From the NCBI GenBank assembly GCA_022241785.1, contig JAKOMP010000011.1, positions 1-64,000 of the forward strand: 64,000 nt of DNA, in the 5' to 3' direction. This DNA is from Cyanocohniella sp. LLY. Its GTDB lineage: Bacteria > Cyanobacteriota > Cyanobacteriia > Cyanobacteriales > Nostocaceae. Below the pieces are notes generated by a model. The model ran no database searches and was not told where the DNA came from. It saw nothing but the letters and a program-made list of their open reading frames with translations. The first letter of the stretch is position 1. Every line of letters starts with the position of its first letter. Positions 29,273 through 38,103 of the stretch are shown piece after piece. A program made the position numbers and the translations under genes.

Positions 29273-32200
29273 GTTAATATCCGGTTATTTCTAAAAATAA
29301 TTTTGAACTCTGTTCCCTGCTGGCAGTTAATTTCCAGATTTCCCCTTAACTGTTTAACTAATCCTTGAACCAAGGTTAATCCCAAGGTATTCAGCTTTTT
29401 GCTATCAAAGTCTGTAGGTAGTCCAATACCATTATCTCTAATAATGAGTGTTAATTGTCGATCACTTTGTTGATAAAATTTAACTTGAATTTCGCCTGGA
29501 CGATGATCAGGAAAAGCATACTTTAAAGCATTAGAAACTAGTTCATTAATAATCAAGCCACAAGGTATCGCTGTTTCTATGTCCAAGCTAGCATCATCAA
29601 CTTGAATATTTAGTTGAATTTGTTGGGAACTGACATTATAGGAATCAAATAAGTGAGTTGTTAAATCGGGAATATATTGAGCAAAATCAATATCAGCAAG
29701 TTCTTCAGAACGGTATAGTTTTTCATGCACTAAAGCTATGGAGGCAATGCGGTTTTGGCTATCTCTTAAAATTGCCGTTGCTTGCGGATCTTTTGTCCGT
29801 CGGCACTGCATTTGTAGTAAGCCGCTGACAATTCCTAAATTGTTCTTGACGCGATGATGAATTTCTTGGAGTAATACCTCTTTTTCTTTCAAAGATGCTT
29901 TGATTTTTTCATCAGCTTGCTTTTGCTCAGTAATATCTTGTTGAATAGCAACCAGGACGTTGCCATATTCAGGATGCCCAAAAACTGAGGTGGTTGCACG
30001 ACACCAAAACGGTGTACCATCTTTCTTGACATTGTGGATTTGATAGGTGACTTCACCCCATTGGTTGATAGCTGCGGCGATCGCCTGATGAGCTGCTTGG
30101 GCTGTAGTATGTTCATCTTCATAGTTGAAAACTGACACATGTTGACCAACTAATTCACCAGACTCATAACCAAATATCTGCTCAAACTTGGGATTGGCAT
30201 AGACAATGATGCCATCAGAGGCTCTAATTAAACAAATGCCTTCTGCCATGTTCCGGATGATTACAGCTTGCAGTTCTAACATCTGTTCTGCACGTTTGCG
30301 ATCGCTGATTTCCACAACCACAATGCCGACACCAATTGGTTGAGTAGTTTCAGACAAAATCGGAAAGTAAGAAGCCAACCACGTCCTAATGACACCAGGT
30401 AGTTTGGGTGTTTCGCCACTGATTTCTGCATCTAAAACTGCTTCACCTGTGGTTAAGATATGTTGAAAAATTTGTTCCTGCTTTGGTGCAATATCAGGGA
30501 CAACTTCCCACGGTGTTTGACCAATATGCTCTGCTGCGGTAATACCGTTGATTTCTGCCAATGCTTCATTAATTAATGAGTAACGCAATTGTTGATCAAG
30601 GACGGTTATCCCTACGGGAGCGCTGGTAATGAAGGCATCTAATAATTGTTGCTTGTGAGCCAGTTCCCGTTCTAAAGTTCTCCGTTCTGTAATATCAATG
30701 GCTACCCCACCCACTAACTTGTGTTCAGACACTCCGGGAATCGGAAACTTGTAAACTAAAAACTCATGCAGGCTACCGTCTGGTTGAGGTGCGAACTCAA
30801 TTACTTCCATTACCTGGTTCGTCTGGGCAACTATGCGAGTGTTATCCAGATGGTTTTGAGCAATCTCCGGTGGATAAATATCAAAAATCGATTTTCCAAT
30901 CCTGTCTTCGGGTAGGATGTCAAATGTACCGATACAAGCATGGTTTAAGTAAACTATACGCCCCGTGTCATCCGTAATCCATGCCAGCGCCGGGCTATTG
31001 TTCATAAATGCTTGAAACCGGGCTTCACTGTTTTGTAAGGCGATTTCTGCTTGTTTGCGATCGCTCACATCAATAATTACACCCAGCATTCGGATAGGAT
31101 CGCCTGTGGCGTTATAAATTCCGCGTCCTCTGCCAATTAGCCAGCAAATTTTGCCATCGGGATGAATGATGCGATATTCGGTTGCAAAATTAGTATGTTG
31201 TACCAGTGCTTGAGAAACAAGCTGTTCTACGCGTTCTAAATCCTCTGGATGAATAGCATCGCGCCATAGCTGATATTTTGCTACTGTTGTTTCTGGATCT
31301 AACCCTAATAAGCAATAATGATTGTTGTTCCAAATCACCTCATTAGTGTCAATATTCCAGTCCCAGCTACCGATATGGGTAAATTCCAAGGCAAGTCGCA
31401 GTTGTTCTTCACTTTTAACCAATGCTGCTTCTGCTCGGTGGCGATCGCGTAGGGCAATTTGCTGTTCGGTTACGTCTTGGGCTGTGCCATAAAGACGAAC
31501 TACCTGCCCCTCCCGATTGCATCCAGCATGTCCAATTCCCTCAAAATAGCGATTCGAGCCATCCAGTTGAGGCACACGGAGAATTAATTTGTAGGATTCA
31601 CCAGTGGTGATGGCCTTTTCTATGGCTTGGTGAAGTTTGGCAGCATCTTCTGGGTGATATAGTTGTAAATTTTCTGCATAAGTCGGCTCCTGTTGTCCTA
31701 AATTGTGGTGAAAAAGGTCAAATAGCCCTTTAGACCAGCTAACTTTACCAGTAGCCAAATCATAGTCCCAATTACCCAGACGAGCGACTTGCTGTGATTC
31801 TTCCAAACGAGCTTCGTTTTGTTTGCGATTGCTCACATCTTGGACTAAACCATGCCAAGCGACATCTCCATTGCATCGACGCTCTGGCATAGAATTACCT
31901 TGCAACCATTTGAGTTTTCCCGAAGGGGTAATGATTCGCCATTCATGGGAAAACGGTTCTAAGTTCTCATAACTTTTGTTAAATGCCTGTTGATAGCCTT
32001 GAACATCATCAGGATGCATTTGTCCCAAACAGAGCATGGCATTCTCTAGTACTTGCTCCGCTGTGACTTCATGAATTGCCTCAACAGCTGAATTAATATA
32101 CTCGAAATGAACACAGCCATCTGGAGACTGGACAAGGGTGTAAATATTTCCCGGTAAGTTAGCTGCTAAGTGATGAAATCGCGCTTCACTTTGCCGGAGT

Positions 32201-32640
32201 GATTCTTCTGCCTGTTTGCGATCGCTAATATCGAAATTAGTACCCGTGACAATCCAGTATTGTGCATCTTCCACATAACGGGAGATATAGGTAGCTGATA
32301 TCCATCGCAGAGAACCATCTGTGTGATGAAATCGGTATTCTACAGTTACCGTGCGTTCAGCAAAGACATCTGCAAACATTGGTATGATGATTTCTTCTCT
32401 ATCCTGGGGATACACTCCCAACATCCACAAATCTTGATTAGTGATAATTTCCTGGGCAGTATAGCCAAAGATAGCTTCACAGCCAGGAGAAAGGTAATCA
32501 CACTGCCAATCGTAGTTAGGGAAGACACGAAAACTGACAATAGCAGTTGCGATCTCGCTATTAAGAATTTCCTGAAAATGGTTGGCTTTGCTGCGTTCTT
32601 GCTCTAACGTTTTTCTATAAACTGATTCAGGATTATCCAT
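29269..32640 (-). CDS. Seven-PAS HisKA_2-type sensor kinase
   Basis: At 1123 residues this is the largest protein in the window. Seven PAS units can be traced, starting near residues 12, 150, 285, 412, 540, 660 and 795, most ending in a W-[FLY]-G...D-[IV]-[ST]-[ED]-[QR]-K signature. The kinase core is of the HisKA_2 class: phosphoacceptor region LQEIHHRVKNNLGIVSGLLQ, then an ATPase domain with ELVSNALKYAF and DNGIGLP. There is no membrane segment, so it senses cytoplasmic signals (redox, flavin, heme or small molecules; unknown). It is translationally coupled to the downstream receiver-kinase. Confidence 0.92.
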   Translation of the reverse strand: MDNPESVYRKTLEQERSKANHFQEILNSEIATAIVSFRVFPNYDWQCDYLSPGCEAIFGYTAQEIITNQDLWMLGVYPQDREEIIIPMFADVFAERTVTVEYRFHHTDGSLRWISATYISRYVEDAQYWIVTGTNFDISDRKQAEESLRQSEARFHHLAANLPGNIYTLVQSPDGCVHFEYINSAVEAIHEVTAEQVLENAMLCLGQMHPDDVQGYQQAFNKSYENLEPFSHEWRIITPSGKLKWLQGNSMPERRCNGDVAWHGLVQDVSNRKQNEARLEESQQVARLGNWDYDLATGKVSWSKGLFDLFHHNLGQQEPTYAENLQLYHPEDAAKLHQAIEKAITTGESYKLILRVPQLDGSNRYFEGIGHAGCNREGQVVRLYGTAQDVTEQQIALRDRHRAEAALVKSEEQLRLALEFTHIGSWDWNIDTNEVIWNNNHYCLLGLDPETTVAKYQLWRDAIHPEDLERVEQLVSQALVQHTNFATEYRIIHPDGKICWLIGRGRGIYNATGDPIRMLGVIIDVSDRKQAEIALQNSEARFQAFMNNSPALAWITDDTGRIVYLNHACIGTFDILPEDRIGKSIFDIYPPEIAQNHLDNTRIVAQTNQVMEVIEFAPQPDGSLHEFLVYKFPIPGVSEHKLVGGVAIDITERRTLERELAHKQQLLDAFITSAPVGITVLDQQLRYSLINEALAEINGITAAEHIGQTPWEVVPDIAPKQEQIFQHILTTGEAVLDAEISGETPKLPGVIRTWLASYFPILSETTQPIGVGIVVVEISDRKRAEQMLELQAVIIRNMAEGICLIRASDGIIVYANPKFEQIFGYESGELVGQHVSVFNYEDEHTTAQAAHQAIAAAINQWGEVTYQIHNVKKDGTPFWCRATTSVFGHPEYGNVLVAIQQDITEQKQADEKIKASLKEKEVLLQEIHHRVKNNLGIVSGLLQMQCRRTKDPQATAILRDSQNRIASIALVHEKLYRSEELADIDFAQYIPDLTTHLFDSYNVSSQQIQLNIQVDDASLDIETAIPCGLIINELVSNALKYAFPDHRPGEIQVKFYQQSDRQLTLIIRDNGIGLPTDFDSKKLNTLGLTLVQGLVKQLRGNLEINCQQGTEFKIIFRNNRILT

Positions 32641-32759
32641 ATCATTGACTCAGCCCCTTCAGGGCAGGAACAAATAGAAATTATTAAAAATAAATGATCC
32701 AAATATTACTTGATAATTTATTTATCATTAGGTAAATACAGATAGAATTAATTTCCTTA

Positions 32760-32866
32760 GGGACTTCCAAAAAATAAATTCTCCAATTTACTGAGATGAA
32801 AGTTTGTCTTTCTCCCCCCTGCTCCCTGCTCCCTGCTCCCTGCTCCCTGCTCCCTGCTCCCCTGCC
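32760..32866. repeat. Interspersed repeat, copy A, ending in STRR
   Basis: Bases 32760-32812 (GGGACTTCC...GTTTGTC) match 34167-34222 on the opposite strand with about four differences. Both copies run into an array of CCCTGCT units (here 32813-32866). The two copies bracket the genes at 32884-34132 as inverted repeats. Confidence 0.85.
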
Positions 32867-32883
32867 TACCCAGTGCCCAATCC

Positions 32884-33495
32884 CTACCTCTGCGGCCACC
32901 GCCAATTGTAACGATTCCATTCATAAATGCCTTGAATTTCGTACTCAGAACCGTCGTAGAAACGCACCACGCAATTAGTAGGACAATCATCGCCATCGTA
33001 AATATCATCAACTTGCAGCACTATGCAAGAAAACCATTCCCGTATGCAAGGGCCATCGTCTTGTACCCATTCCCATAGTGCATTGGAAACTTCGATGCGA
33101 TCGCCTATTCTCAGTTTGAGTGCATCTTCAAAGTAAGAATACTTATCAAAATGATATGATTCTACACGATTTAGCCATTGCAAACCGTAGCGTTGGCGAA
33201 TGAATTGTACATTGCCAGAGTCGTTGTCATGTAACCAGTCGTTGAGTAATTGCACCTTCCAAGTGCGGTTTTGTTGTTCCTCCATCTTGACGAACTGTAA
33301 AAACACTTCTAATTCTTCTGAAGTAAGTTCGTCTAAGGGATTGGCTACATCTGACATCCGAGATTTCGAGTTTCCCTGAATTTGCTCGATTACTTGCAAT
33401 AATATCTGTTTCTGCCTATCAGAGAGAGGGCAACTAGCTGCATCACAACTATTAAATGCTGCTTGCATGGCTGTTTCAATCTCATCTGGAGTCAT
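32884..33495 (-). CDS. Conserved cyanobacterial protein of unknown function
   Basis: I do not know a function for this 203-residue protein. It is acidic and rich in Trp, Tyr and Asp, with no signal peptide or membrane segment. The N-terminal 60 residues include two pairs of cysteines (SCDAASCPL). The second half contains RIEVSNALWEWVQDDGP, WFSCIVLQVDDIYDGDDCP and CVVRFYDGSEYEIQ, which reads as a small beta domain of the SH3-like kind. Its stop codon is 18 bases from the STRR of repeat copy A. Confidence 0.65.
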   Translation of the reverse strand: MTPDEIETAMQAAFNSCDAASCPLSDRQKQILLQVIEQIQGNSKSRMSDVANPLDELTSEELEVFLQFVKMEEQQNRTWKVQLLNDWLHDNDSGNVQFIRQRYGLQWLNRVESYHFDKYSYFEDALKLRIGDRIEVSNALWEWVQDDGPCIREWFSCIVLQVDDIYDGDDCPTNCVVRFYDGSEYEIQGIYEWNRYNWRWPQR

Positions 33496-33673
33496 AAGTT
33501 AATGGCAACTGAAGGGTGTATTTCCCTAATTATTACAAAAAAGTTAAATTGCATGGACTGGAGGAGATGGGGGAGAGTCGCTAATGACCAATGACCAATG
33601 ACTTAATTTTGAGTGAAGTTCCGTTTACCATATTTAAATATCGAAGACATCAACAAATTCACCAATTTTAGCT

Positions 33674-34132
33674 ATGCAGAAATATTCAAAAATCATAACT
33701 CAGTATGCAAAATTAACATCTGTCGTCTTGATTGCCTGTGTAATCACGTTTCTCTCGTGGGTACATACTCCCTCAGCTGTAGCGCTGACACAAATTAAAC
33801 TATTTGATCTTTCCTATCAAGATTGTCCACCAGAACTGGCAGAAGGCGCTGTGATCAGTAGTGGTAGTGCAGCAGCTAACTGCTTTATTGTCACGGGCAA
33901 AGCAGAAAATGGTACTTATAAAACAGTATACGACGCAGATATCTTCGGACGGGTCTATGATGCTAACAATAACCCAGTGATGCAAAACCGCACCCGTCTT
34001 GGTTCTATTGCCGAAGTTCCTCCAGGTATCAGTGACTTTGAGTTGAGAATATCCGTAGCTGCGAACCAGCCGGAACCTTTAAAGTTGAAGCAGTTTAAAG
34101 CAGCCGGCTTTAGTGGACAAGTTCGCAGGTAA
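33674..34132 (+). CDS. Secreted protein of unknown function
   Basis: This 152-residue protein begins with a signal peptide: a basic start (MQKYSKIITQYAK), a hydrophobic core (VVLIACVITFLSW) and probable cleavage near SAVAL. The mature part is a predicted beta sandwich (FIVTGKAENGTYKTV, IFGRVYDANNNP, LRISVAANQPEPLKLKQFKA). The NPEPL-type ending resembles exported cyanobacterial proteins that bind other molecules through an immunoglobulin-like fold, but no family is certain. Two cysteines (DCPPEL and NCFIV) could form a disulfide. Confidence 0.65.
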   Translation: MQKYSKIITQYAKLTSVVLIACVITFLSWVHTPSAVALTQIKLFDLSYQDCPPELAEGAVISSGSAAANCFIVTGKAENGTYKTVYDADIFGRVYDANNNPVMQNRTRLGSIAEVPPGISDFELRISVAANQPEPLKLKQFKAAGFSGQVRR

Positions 34133-34140
34133 AAGAGGCA

Positions 34141-34222
34141 AGGGGGCAGGGAGCAGGGAGCAGGGGAGAGACAGACAAACTTTCATCTCAGTAAATTGGA
34201 GAATTTAATTTCTGGAAGTCCC
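34141..34222. repeat. Interspersed repeat, copy B, with STRR
   Basis: This is the inverted partner of the repeat at 32760-32866: the same unique part (34167-34222) and AGGGAGC units (34141-34165). Confidence 0.85.
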
Positions 34223-34240
34223 GATTCATAGGCAATAGAA

Positions 34241-34268
34241 AAATCCCCATAATTAAATTAGGGGATTT
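34241..34268. terminator. Two-way terminator between the secreted protein gene and yggT
   Basis: AAATCCCC pairs with GGGGATTT around a 12-base AT-rich loop. The minus-strand version ends in GGGGATTTTTC, consistent with termination of yggT. Confidence 0.7.
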
Positions 34269-34375
34269 GAACAAGGACATATTGAAGTTCTTGATTTTTC
34301 TCCATTAATTTGCTTAGTACCTAATTTTCGGGGCTAATTTCTTCCCTATCCCCCATTCCCTGTTCTCTGCTACAC

Positions 34376-34654
34376 CTAAAATCCCTGTACAAATGTCAGG
34401 CTAGTTAAGGTTCTCAGTAAGCCACCAATTAAATTAAGTGCCAAAAATGCCAAAATGGGTGATAAATCTATACCGCCCAGTGGGGGAATAATTGAGCGAA
34501 ACAGATTAAGATAAGGGTCGGTTATCTGGCTTAAAGCAGCAAAGGGCTGGTTATACCAGTTGATGGTGGGGAACCAGGTCAATAAAACCCGAATAATTAG
34601 CAAATAGCTATAGAATTGGACAAAGGTAGCCAAAGTGGTAAACAGTAAATTCAT
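34376..34654 (-). CDS. YggT-family membrane protein
   Basis: This 92-residue protein has two hydrophobic segments (residues about 3-25 and 62-85) separated by a conserved loop with WFPTINWYNQPFAALSQITDPYLNLFR. The DPYLxxFRxxIPP motif defines the YggT family. In cyanobacteria and plastids (CCB3/YlmG) such proteins affect nucleoid or thylakoid distribution and cytochrome assembly. The exact role here is not known. Confidence 0.9.
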   Translation of the reverse strand: MNLLFTTLATFVQFYSYLLIIRVLLTWFPTINWYNQPFAALSQITDPYLNLFRSIIPPLGGIDLSPILAFLALNLIGGLLRTLTSLTFVQGF

Positions 34655-34841
34655 GGATAAGTTACTTTCCTGCTAAGTGTCAAAAGTGGTCTTATTATTG
34701 ATTTTAATTTAGTCCACGACATGAAGTGTGCGGATTGCCGCATTAAACAGTATTAGCACTTTGTCTGGAGATTTCCCAGAAACTAGAAATAAATTTTTTA
34801 GTTTCTACATCCAGCACAACATCTTCTTGATCTTTCTCCCT

Positions 34842-34926
34842 TTGCACCGCACTGAGCTTGTCGAAGTGTCCCCTTGCACCGCACTGAGCTTGTCGTTCGC
34901 GCAGCATCTCGAAGAGAAGTGTCCCC
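34842..34926. repeat. Tandem repeat with an inserted segment
   Basis: A unit starting TTGCACCGCACTGAGCTTG occurs twice in a row (34842-34873 and 34874-34926). The second copy carries about 20 extra bases before the shared GAAGTGTCCCC end. The unit contains an imperfect CACT...AGTG hairpin. Confidence 0.8.
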
Positions 34927-34943
34927 TTATCCACCACCCACCC

Positions 34944-35291
34944 TCATGAATCTTGGGTAAGAGAGCGGTCATTCACCGACTGAGTGGAACTACCGTTAAC
35001 ATTTCCTAGTTGTTGGCGCACTTCATCAATTGTGGCATTCAACTGAGCTATTTTATCTTCGAGCGATCGCCTGGCCATTTCCATGTCTTCATCATCTGAG
35101 GCGATTATTTGCCGCCGTTTCGCTGATACTTTTTTGGTTCCTTTTTGGCCATTAATTAGTTCTGTTTCTTCTTCGGCCATCAATTCCCCATCCCGGCGAG
35201 AAACAATCACAGCACCGAGAACGCCACCAACTACGCTACCAAAAATTGCTCCTGCGAAAAAACCACTGGCAAAACCATCACGCTGACTCAT
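34944..35291 (-). CDS. YtxH-like glycine-zipper membrane protein
   Basis: This 115-residue protein has one N-terminal helix rich in Gly and Ala (GFASGFFAGAIFGSVVGGVLGAVIVSRR), resembling YtxH-family anchors, followed by a charged stretch and a predicted coiled coil (MEMARRSLEDKIAQLNATIDEVRQQL). It probably sits in the membrane with the coiled coil in the cytoplasm. No function is known. It lies upstream of yggT on the same strand, separated by about 290 bases and a repeat. Confidence 0.65.
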   Translation of the reverse strand: MSQRDGFASGFFAGAIFGSVVGGVLGAVIVSRRDGELMAEEETELINGQKGTKKVSAKRRQIIASDDEDMEMARRSLEDKIAQLNATIDEVRQQLGNVNGSSTQSVNDRSLTQDS

Positions 35292-35439
35292 ACTTTACCG
35301 CCTTGAACAAATCTTGCAACTTCTAGATGTAGTTCAGCTATTTTTCGTTCATAGCTGCATACTAGCTTCAAAATCAAAAAATAACCAATCGCTGTGTAAG
35401 CAAAAAAGCAGGGAGAATAAGTTATTTTTGGGAATTTCC

Positions 35440-36090
35440 CTAAGTCCCAAAGATGCGATCGCCTGCATCTCCTAATCCCGGTACAATGTATCCCTGATCA
35501 TTGACTATTTCATCAATAGTGGCAGTGTAAACTATTAAACCTGGATACGCTGCACTCAGTTTTTGTAACGCTGGTGGAGCAGCTACTACACATACAATTC
35601 TTGTCAAAGCTGGGTCAACACCCCGTTGTGTTAATTCTGCCATGGCCGTCATAATTGACCCGCCGGTTGCTAACATCGGGTCGGTAATTAACACCCTAGT
35701 TTGGGGGTCAATTTTTTCTGGTAATTTGTTCAAGTAGCAGCTAGGCTCCAGTGTCTCTTCATTTCGCACCAAGCCTAAGTGGTAAATCGAAGCCAGCGGT
35801 AGCAAGGTTTGCGCTCCTTCTAATAATCCTAGCCCTGCCCGTAAAATAGGCACAACTGCCATAGGCACTTCTGGATTAATCAAAGTTGCTGGACATGCAT
35901 CTAAAGGACTCTGCACCATTGTTTCTAAAGTTGGCAACCACTCTCGTGCCGCTTCGTAAGTCAGCCATCTGCCCAACTCTGTCATGGCACTACGAAATAA
36001 GACCGAGGGCGTAGCAGCATCACGGGCAACTGCCAGCCAGTGCTTGATTAAAGGATGGGGTGGAACATAAACACGCAGTTGTACCGTCAT
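35440..36090 (-). CDS. upp: Uracil phosphoribosyltransferase
   Basis: Upp salvages uracil by joining it to PRPP, giving UMP. The 216-residue protein shows VPILRAGLGLLEGAQTLLP, the PRPP loop VLITDPMLATGGSIMTAM, and the uracil-binding C-terminal region YTATIDEIVNDQGYIVPGLGDAGDRIFGT, a good match to the family's conserved ending. ATG 36090 is preferred over a TTG two codons upstream. It is divergent from crtH, with a candidate small RNA gene in between. Confidence 0.95.
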   Translation of the reverse strand: MTVQLRVYVPPHPLIKHWLAVARDAATPSVLFRSAMTELGRWLTYEAAREWLPTLETMVQSPLDACPATLINPEVPMAVVPILRAGLGLLEGAQTLLPLASIYHLGLVRNEETLEPSCYLNKLPEKIDPQTRVLITDPMLATGGSIMTAMAELTQRGVDPALTRIVCVVAAPPALQKLSAAYPGLIVYTATIDEIVNDQGYIVPGLGDAGDRIFGT

Positions 36091-36185
36091 AGCCAAAAAT
36101 GGGCGCTTACATTTTCTAAGAACTGAAACATCATCATACTCTTTCCGGCGTACTGCTGACCGCTAAAATCAGCATTCTCCAATTT

Positions 36186-36204
36186 AATGCAAAAAGTTTG
36201 CATT
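36186..36204. promoter_or_regulatory. Palindrome in the upp-crtH region
   Basis: AATGCAAA-AAG-TTTGCATT is a perfect eight-base inverted repeat located six bases upstream of the -35 box of the candidate small RNA and about 95 bases upstream of upp. It could be an operator for either gene. Confidence 0.4.
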
Positions 36205-36209
36205 AATAG

Positions 36210-36239
36210 TTGACATTTATTCTCAACCAAGGCTATATT
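36210..36239 (+). promoter_or_regulatory. Sigma70-type promoter of the candidate small RNA
   Basis: TTGACA (36210-36215), an 18-base spacer and TATATT (36234-36239) form a near-consensus housekeeping promoter reading rightward. Expected start is near 36247. Confidence 0.75.
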
Positions 36240-36246
36240 GTTAATC

Positions 36247-36315
36247 AGTGTTCTCCTCTCTTTAAGGATCGGCAGACGGGATTGGCCAGCGGTAGCAGGC
36301 TTGTCCCTCTTTTTT
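36247..36315 (+). ncRNA. Candidate small regulatory RNA
   Basis: A predicted transcript of about 69 bases starts just after a strong promoter and ends in an intrinsic terminator: GGGATTGGCC pairs with GGCTTGTCCC (one mismatch) around a ten-base loop, followed by six T. The 5' half has a C/U-rich stretch (TTCTCCTCTCTTTAAGGA), as in trans-acting regulatory RNAs that pair with Shine-Dalgarno regions. It is reminiscent of Yfr1 in layout but does not contain Yfr1's exact core, so I give no name. No open reading frame fits it. Confidence 0.65.
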
Positions 36316-36480
36316 ATGCAAATTTAACTGAGCAAAATCTCATTTCTACAAGTTTTAAAGGGCTGAATCCCAATATATTCAAAGTTTAGCAGCCCTTGGC
36401 AGCAAATATTAAGATAAAGTGCGTATAATACTTCTAAAAAAAGTAATATAAAATACGATTTCCTTAAATAATTTCATGTA

Positions 36481-38022
36481 ATGGCTGACCGCATATCCCC
36501 GACTTTCAGTACAGCAACTTCATCTGTTGATTCTTCTTTTGATGTAATTGTCATTGGTTCTGGTATTGGCGGTTTAGTCACAGCAACCCAGTTAGCAGCC
36601 AAAAAAGCTAAGGTGCTGGTACTAGAAAGTTATTTAATTCCAGGTGGTAGTTCCGGTTCCTTCCAACGCCAGGGCTATCGATTTGATGTGGGTGCATCCA
36701 TGATTTTTGGATTTGGACAAAATGGTACTACTAATTTACTTACCCGCGCCCTTGATGCTGTAAATGTTAGCCAAGAAACAATCACTGATTCCGTACAGAT
36801 TCACTATCATTTACCTAATAAATTAGACCTGAAAGTTGAACGGGTTTATGATAACTTCTTGCAAAATCTTATTGCCTATTTTCGCCATGAAGAAAAAGGT
36901 ATTCGTCGCTTTTATGACGAGTGTTGGCAGGTTTTCAATTGCCTTAATAGCATGGATTTACTGTCGCTAGAAGAACCTCGGTATTTGCTGCGAACTTTCT
37001 TACAGCATCCCTTAGCGTGTCTTGGTTTGGTCAAATATCTCCCCCAAAATGTTGGCGATGTCGCCCGACGCCATATCAAAGATCCAGAATTATTAAAATT
37101 TATTGATATGGAGTGTTATTGCTGGTCGGTGGTGACAGCTGACATGACGCCAATGATTAACGCGGGGATGGTTTTTTCTGATAGGCACTATGGCGGAGTT
37201 AACTATCCTAAAGGCGGAGTAGGACAAATTGCCCAAAAATTGGTAGAGGGTTTAGAAAAAGCTGGAGGTAAGATTCAGTACCAAGCTAGAGTCACAAAAA
37301 TTATCACAGAACAAGGGCGCGCCGTCGGAGTGCAATTAGCTAATGGTAAAATTTATCGTGGTCAAAGAATAGTTTCTAATGCTACACGTTGGGATACTTT
37401 TGAAAAATTACTACCTGTAGAGAAAATACCCTCTAATGAGAGAAAATGGCAACAAAGCTATAAAAAATCGCCAAGTTTCCTGAGTCTGCATATGGGGGTA
37501 AAAAGTTCAGTATTGCCTGAAGGGACAGAGTGCCATCATATAATTTTGTCGGATTGGCAGCAAATGACAGCACCATCTGGCACACTGTTTGTTTCTATTC
37601 CCACATTGCTTGACCCTGATTTAGCTCCAGAAGGATATCACATTATCCATGCCTTTACACCTGAGTGGATGAGTGAATGGCAAGGACTGTCTGCTAGTGA
37701 GTACGAGGCGAAGAAAGAAACAGCCGCTTGGCAAATCATTGACCGACTAGAGAAATTTTTCCCCGGCTTAGACGCTGGCTTAGATTATTTAGAAGTAGGG
37801 ACACCCCGCACCCATCGCCGCTTTTTAGGGCGTAAAGATGGTACTTATGGGCCCATTCCCCGGCGCAAGTTACGGGGGTTGTTGGAGATGCCATTTAATC
37901 GCACAGCGATTCCGGGACTTTATTGTGTGGGAGATAGTACCTTTCCTGGTCAGGGATTAAATGCAGTAGCATTTTCTGGTTTTGCTTGCGCCCATCGTAT
38001 AGCTGTAGATTTGGGATTATAA
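36481..38022 (+). CDS. crtH: Carotene cis-trans isomerase (CrtISO)
   Basis: CrtH converts poly-cis-lycopene to the all-trans form in carotenoid synthesis. The 513-residue flavoprotein has the dinucleotide-binding loop VIGSGIGGLVTATQLAAKK near residue 25, VLESYLIPGGSSGSF, and the C-terminal FAD site PGLYCVGDSTFPGQG and FSGFACAHRIA. Features such as GGVNYPKGGVGQIA distinguish isomerases and related desaturases. Length agrees with other cyanobacterial CrtISO proteins. The downstream hydrolase starts 81 bases after its stop, so cotranscription is possible. A related retinol-saturase-like function cannot be fully excluded. Confidence 0.88.
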   Translation: MADRISPTFSTATSSVDSSFDVIVIGSGIGGLVTATQLAAKKAKVLVLESYLIPGGSSGSFQRQGYRFDVGASMIFGFGQNGTTNLLTRALDAVNVSQETITDSVQIHYHLPNKLDLKVERVYDNFLQNLIAYFRHEEKGIRRFYDECWQVFNCLNSMDLLSLEEPRYLLRTFLQHPLACLGLVKYLPQNVGDVARRHIKDPELLKFIDMECYCWSVVTADMTPMINAGMVFSDRHYGGVNYPKGGVGQIAQKLVEGLEKAGGKIQYQARVTKIITEQGRAVGVQLANGKIYRGQRIVSNATRWDTFEKLLPVEKIPSNERKWQQSYKKSPSFLSLHMGVKSSVLPEGTECHHIILSDWQQMTAPSGTLFVSIPTLLDPDLAPEGYHIIHAFTPEWMSEWQGLSASEYEAKKETAAWQIIDRLEKFFPGLDAGLDYLEVGTPRTHRRFLGRKDGTYGPIPRRKLRGLLEMPFNRTAIPGLYCVGDSTFPGQGLNAVAFSGFACAHRIAVDLGL

Positions 38023-38103
38023 ACCCTTCTTCGACGCAGATGGAGAGCAACAAGTGTTTCGCAGTACCATATAAGCGCCAACTATCTCTCCAATGCTGGA
38101 TGT

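Noticed and set aside
36241-36315. Naming the candidate RNA Yfr1
   Set aside because: The layout is similar but the exact Yfr1 core sequence is absent.
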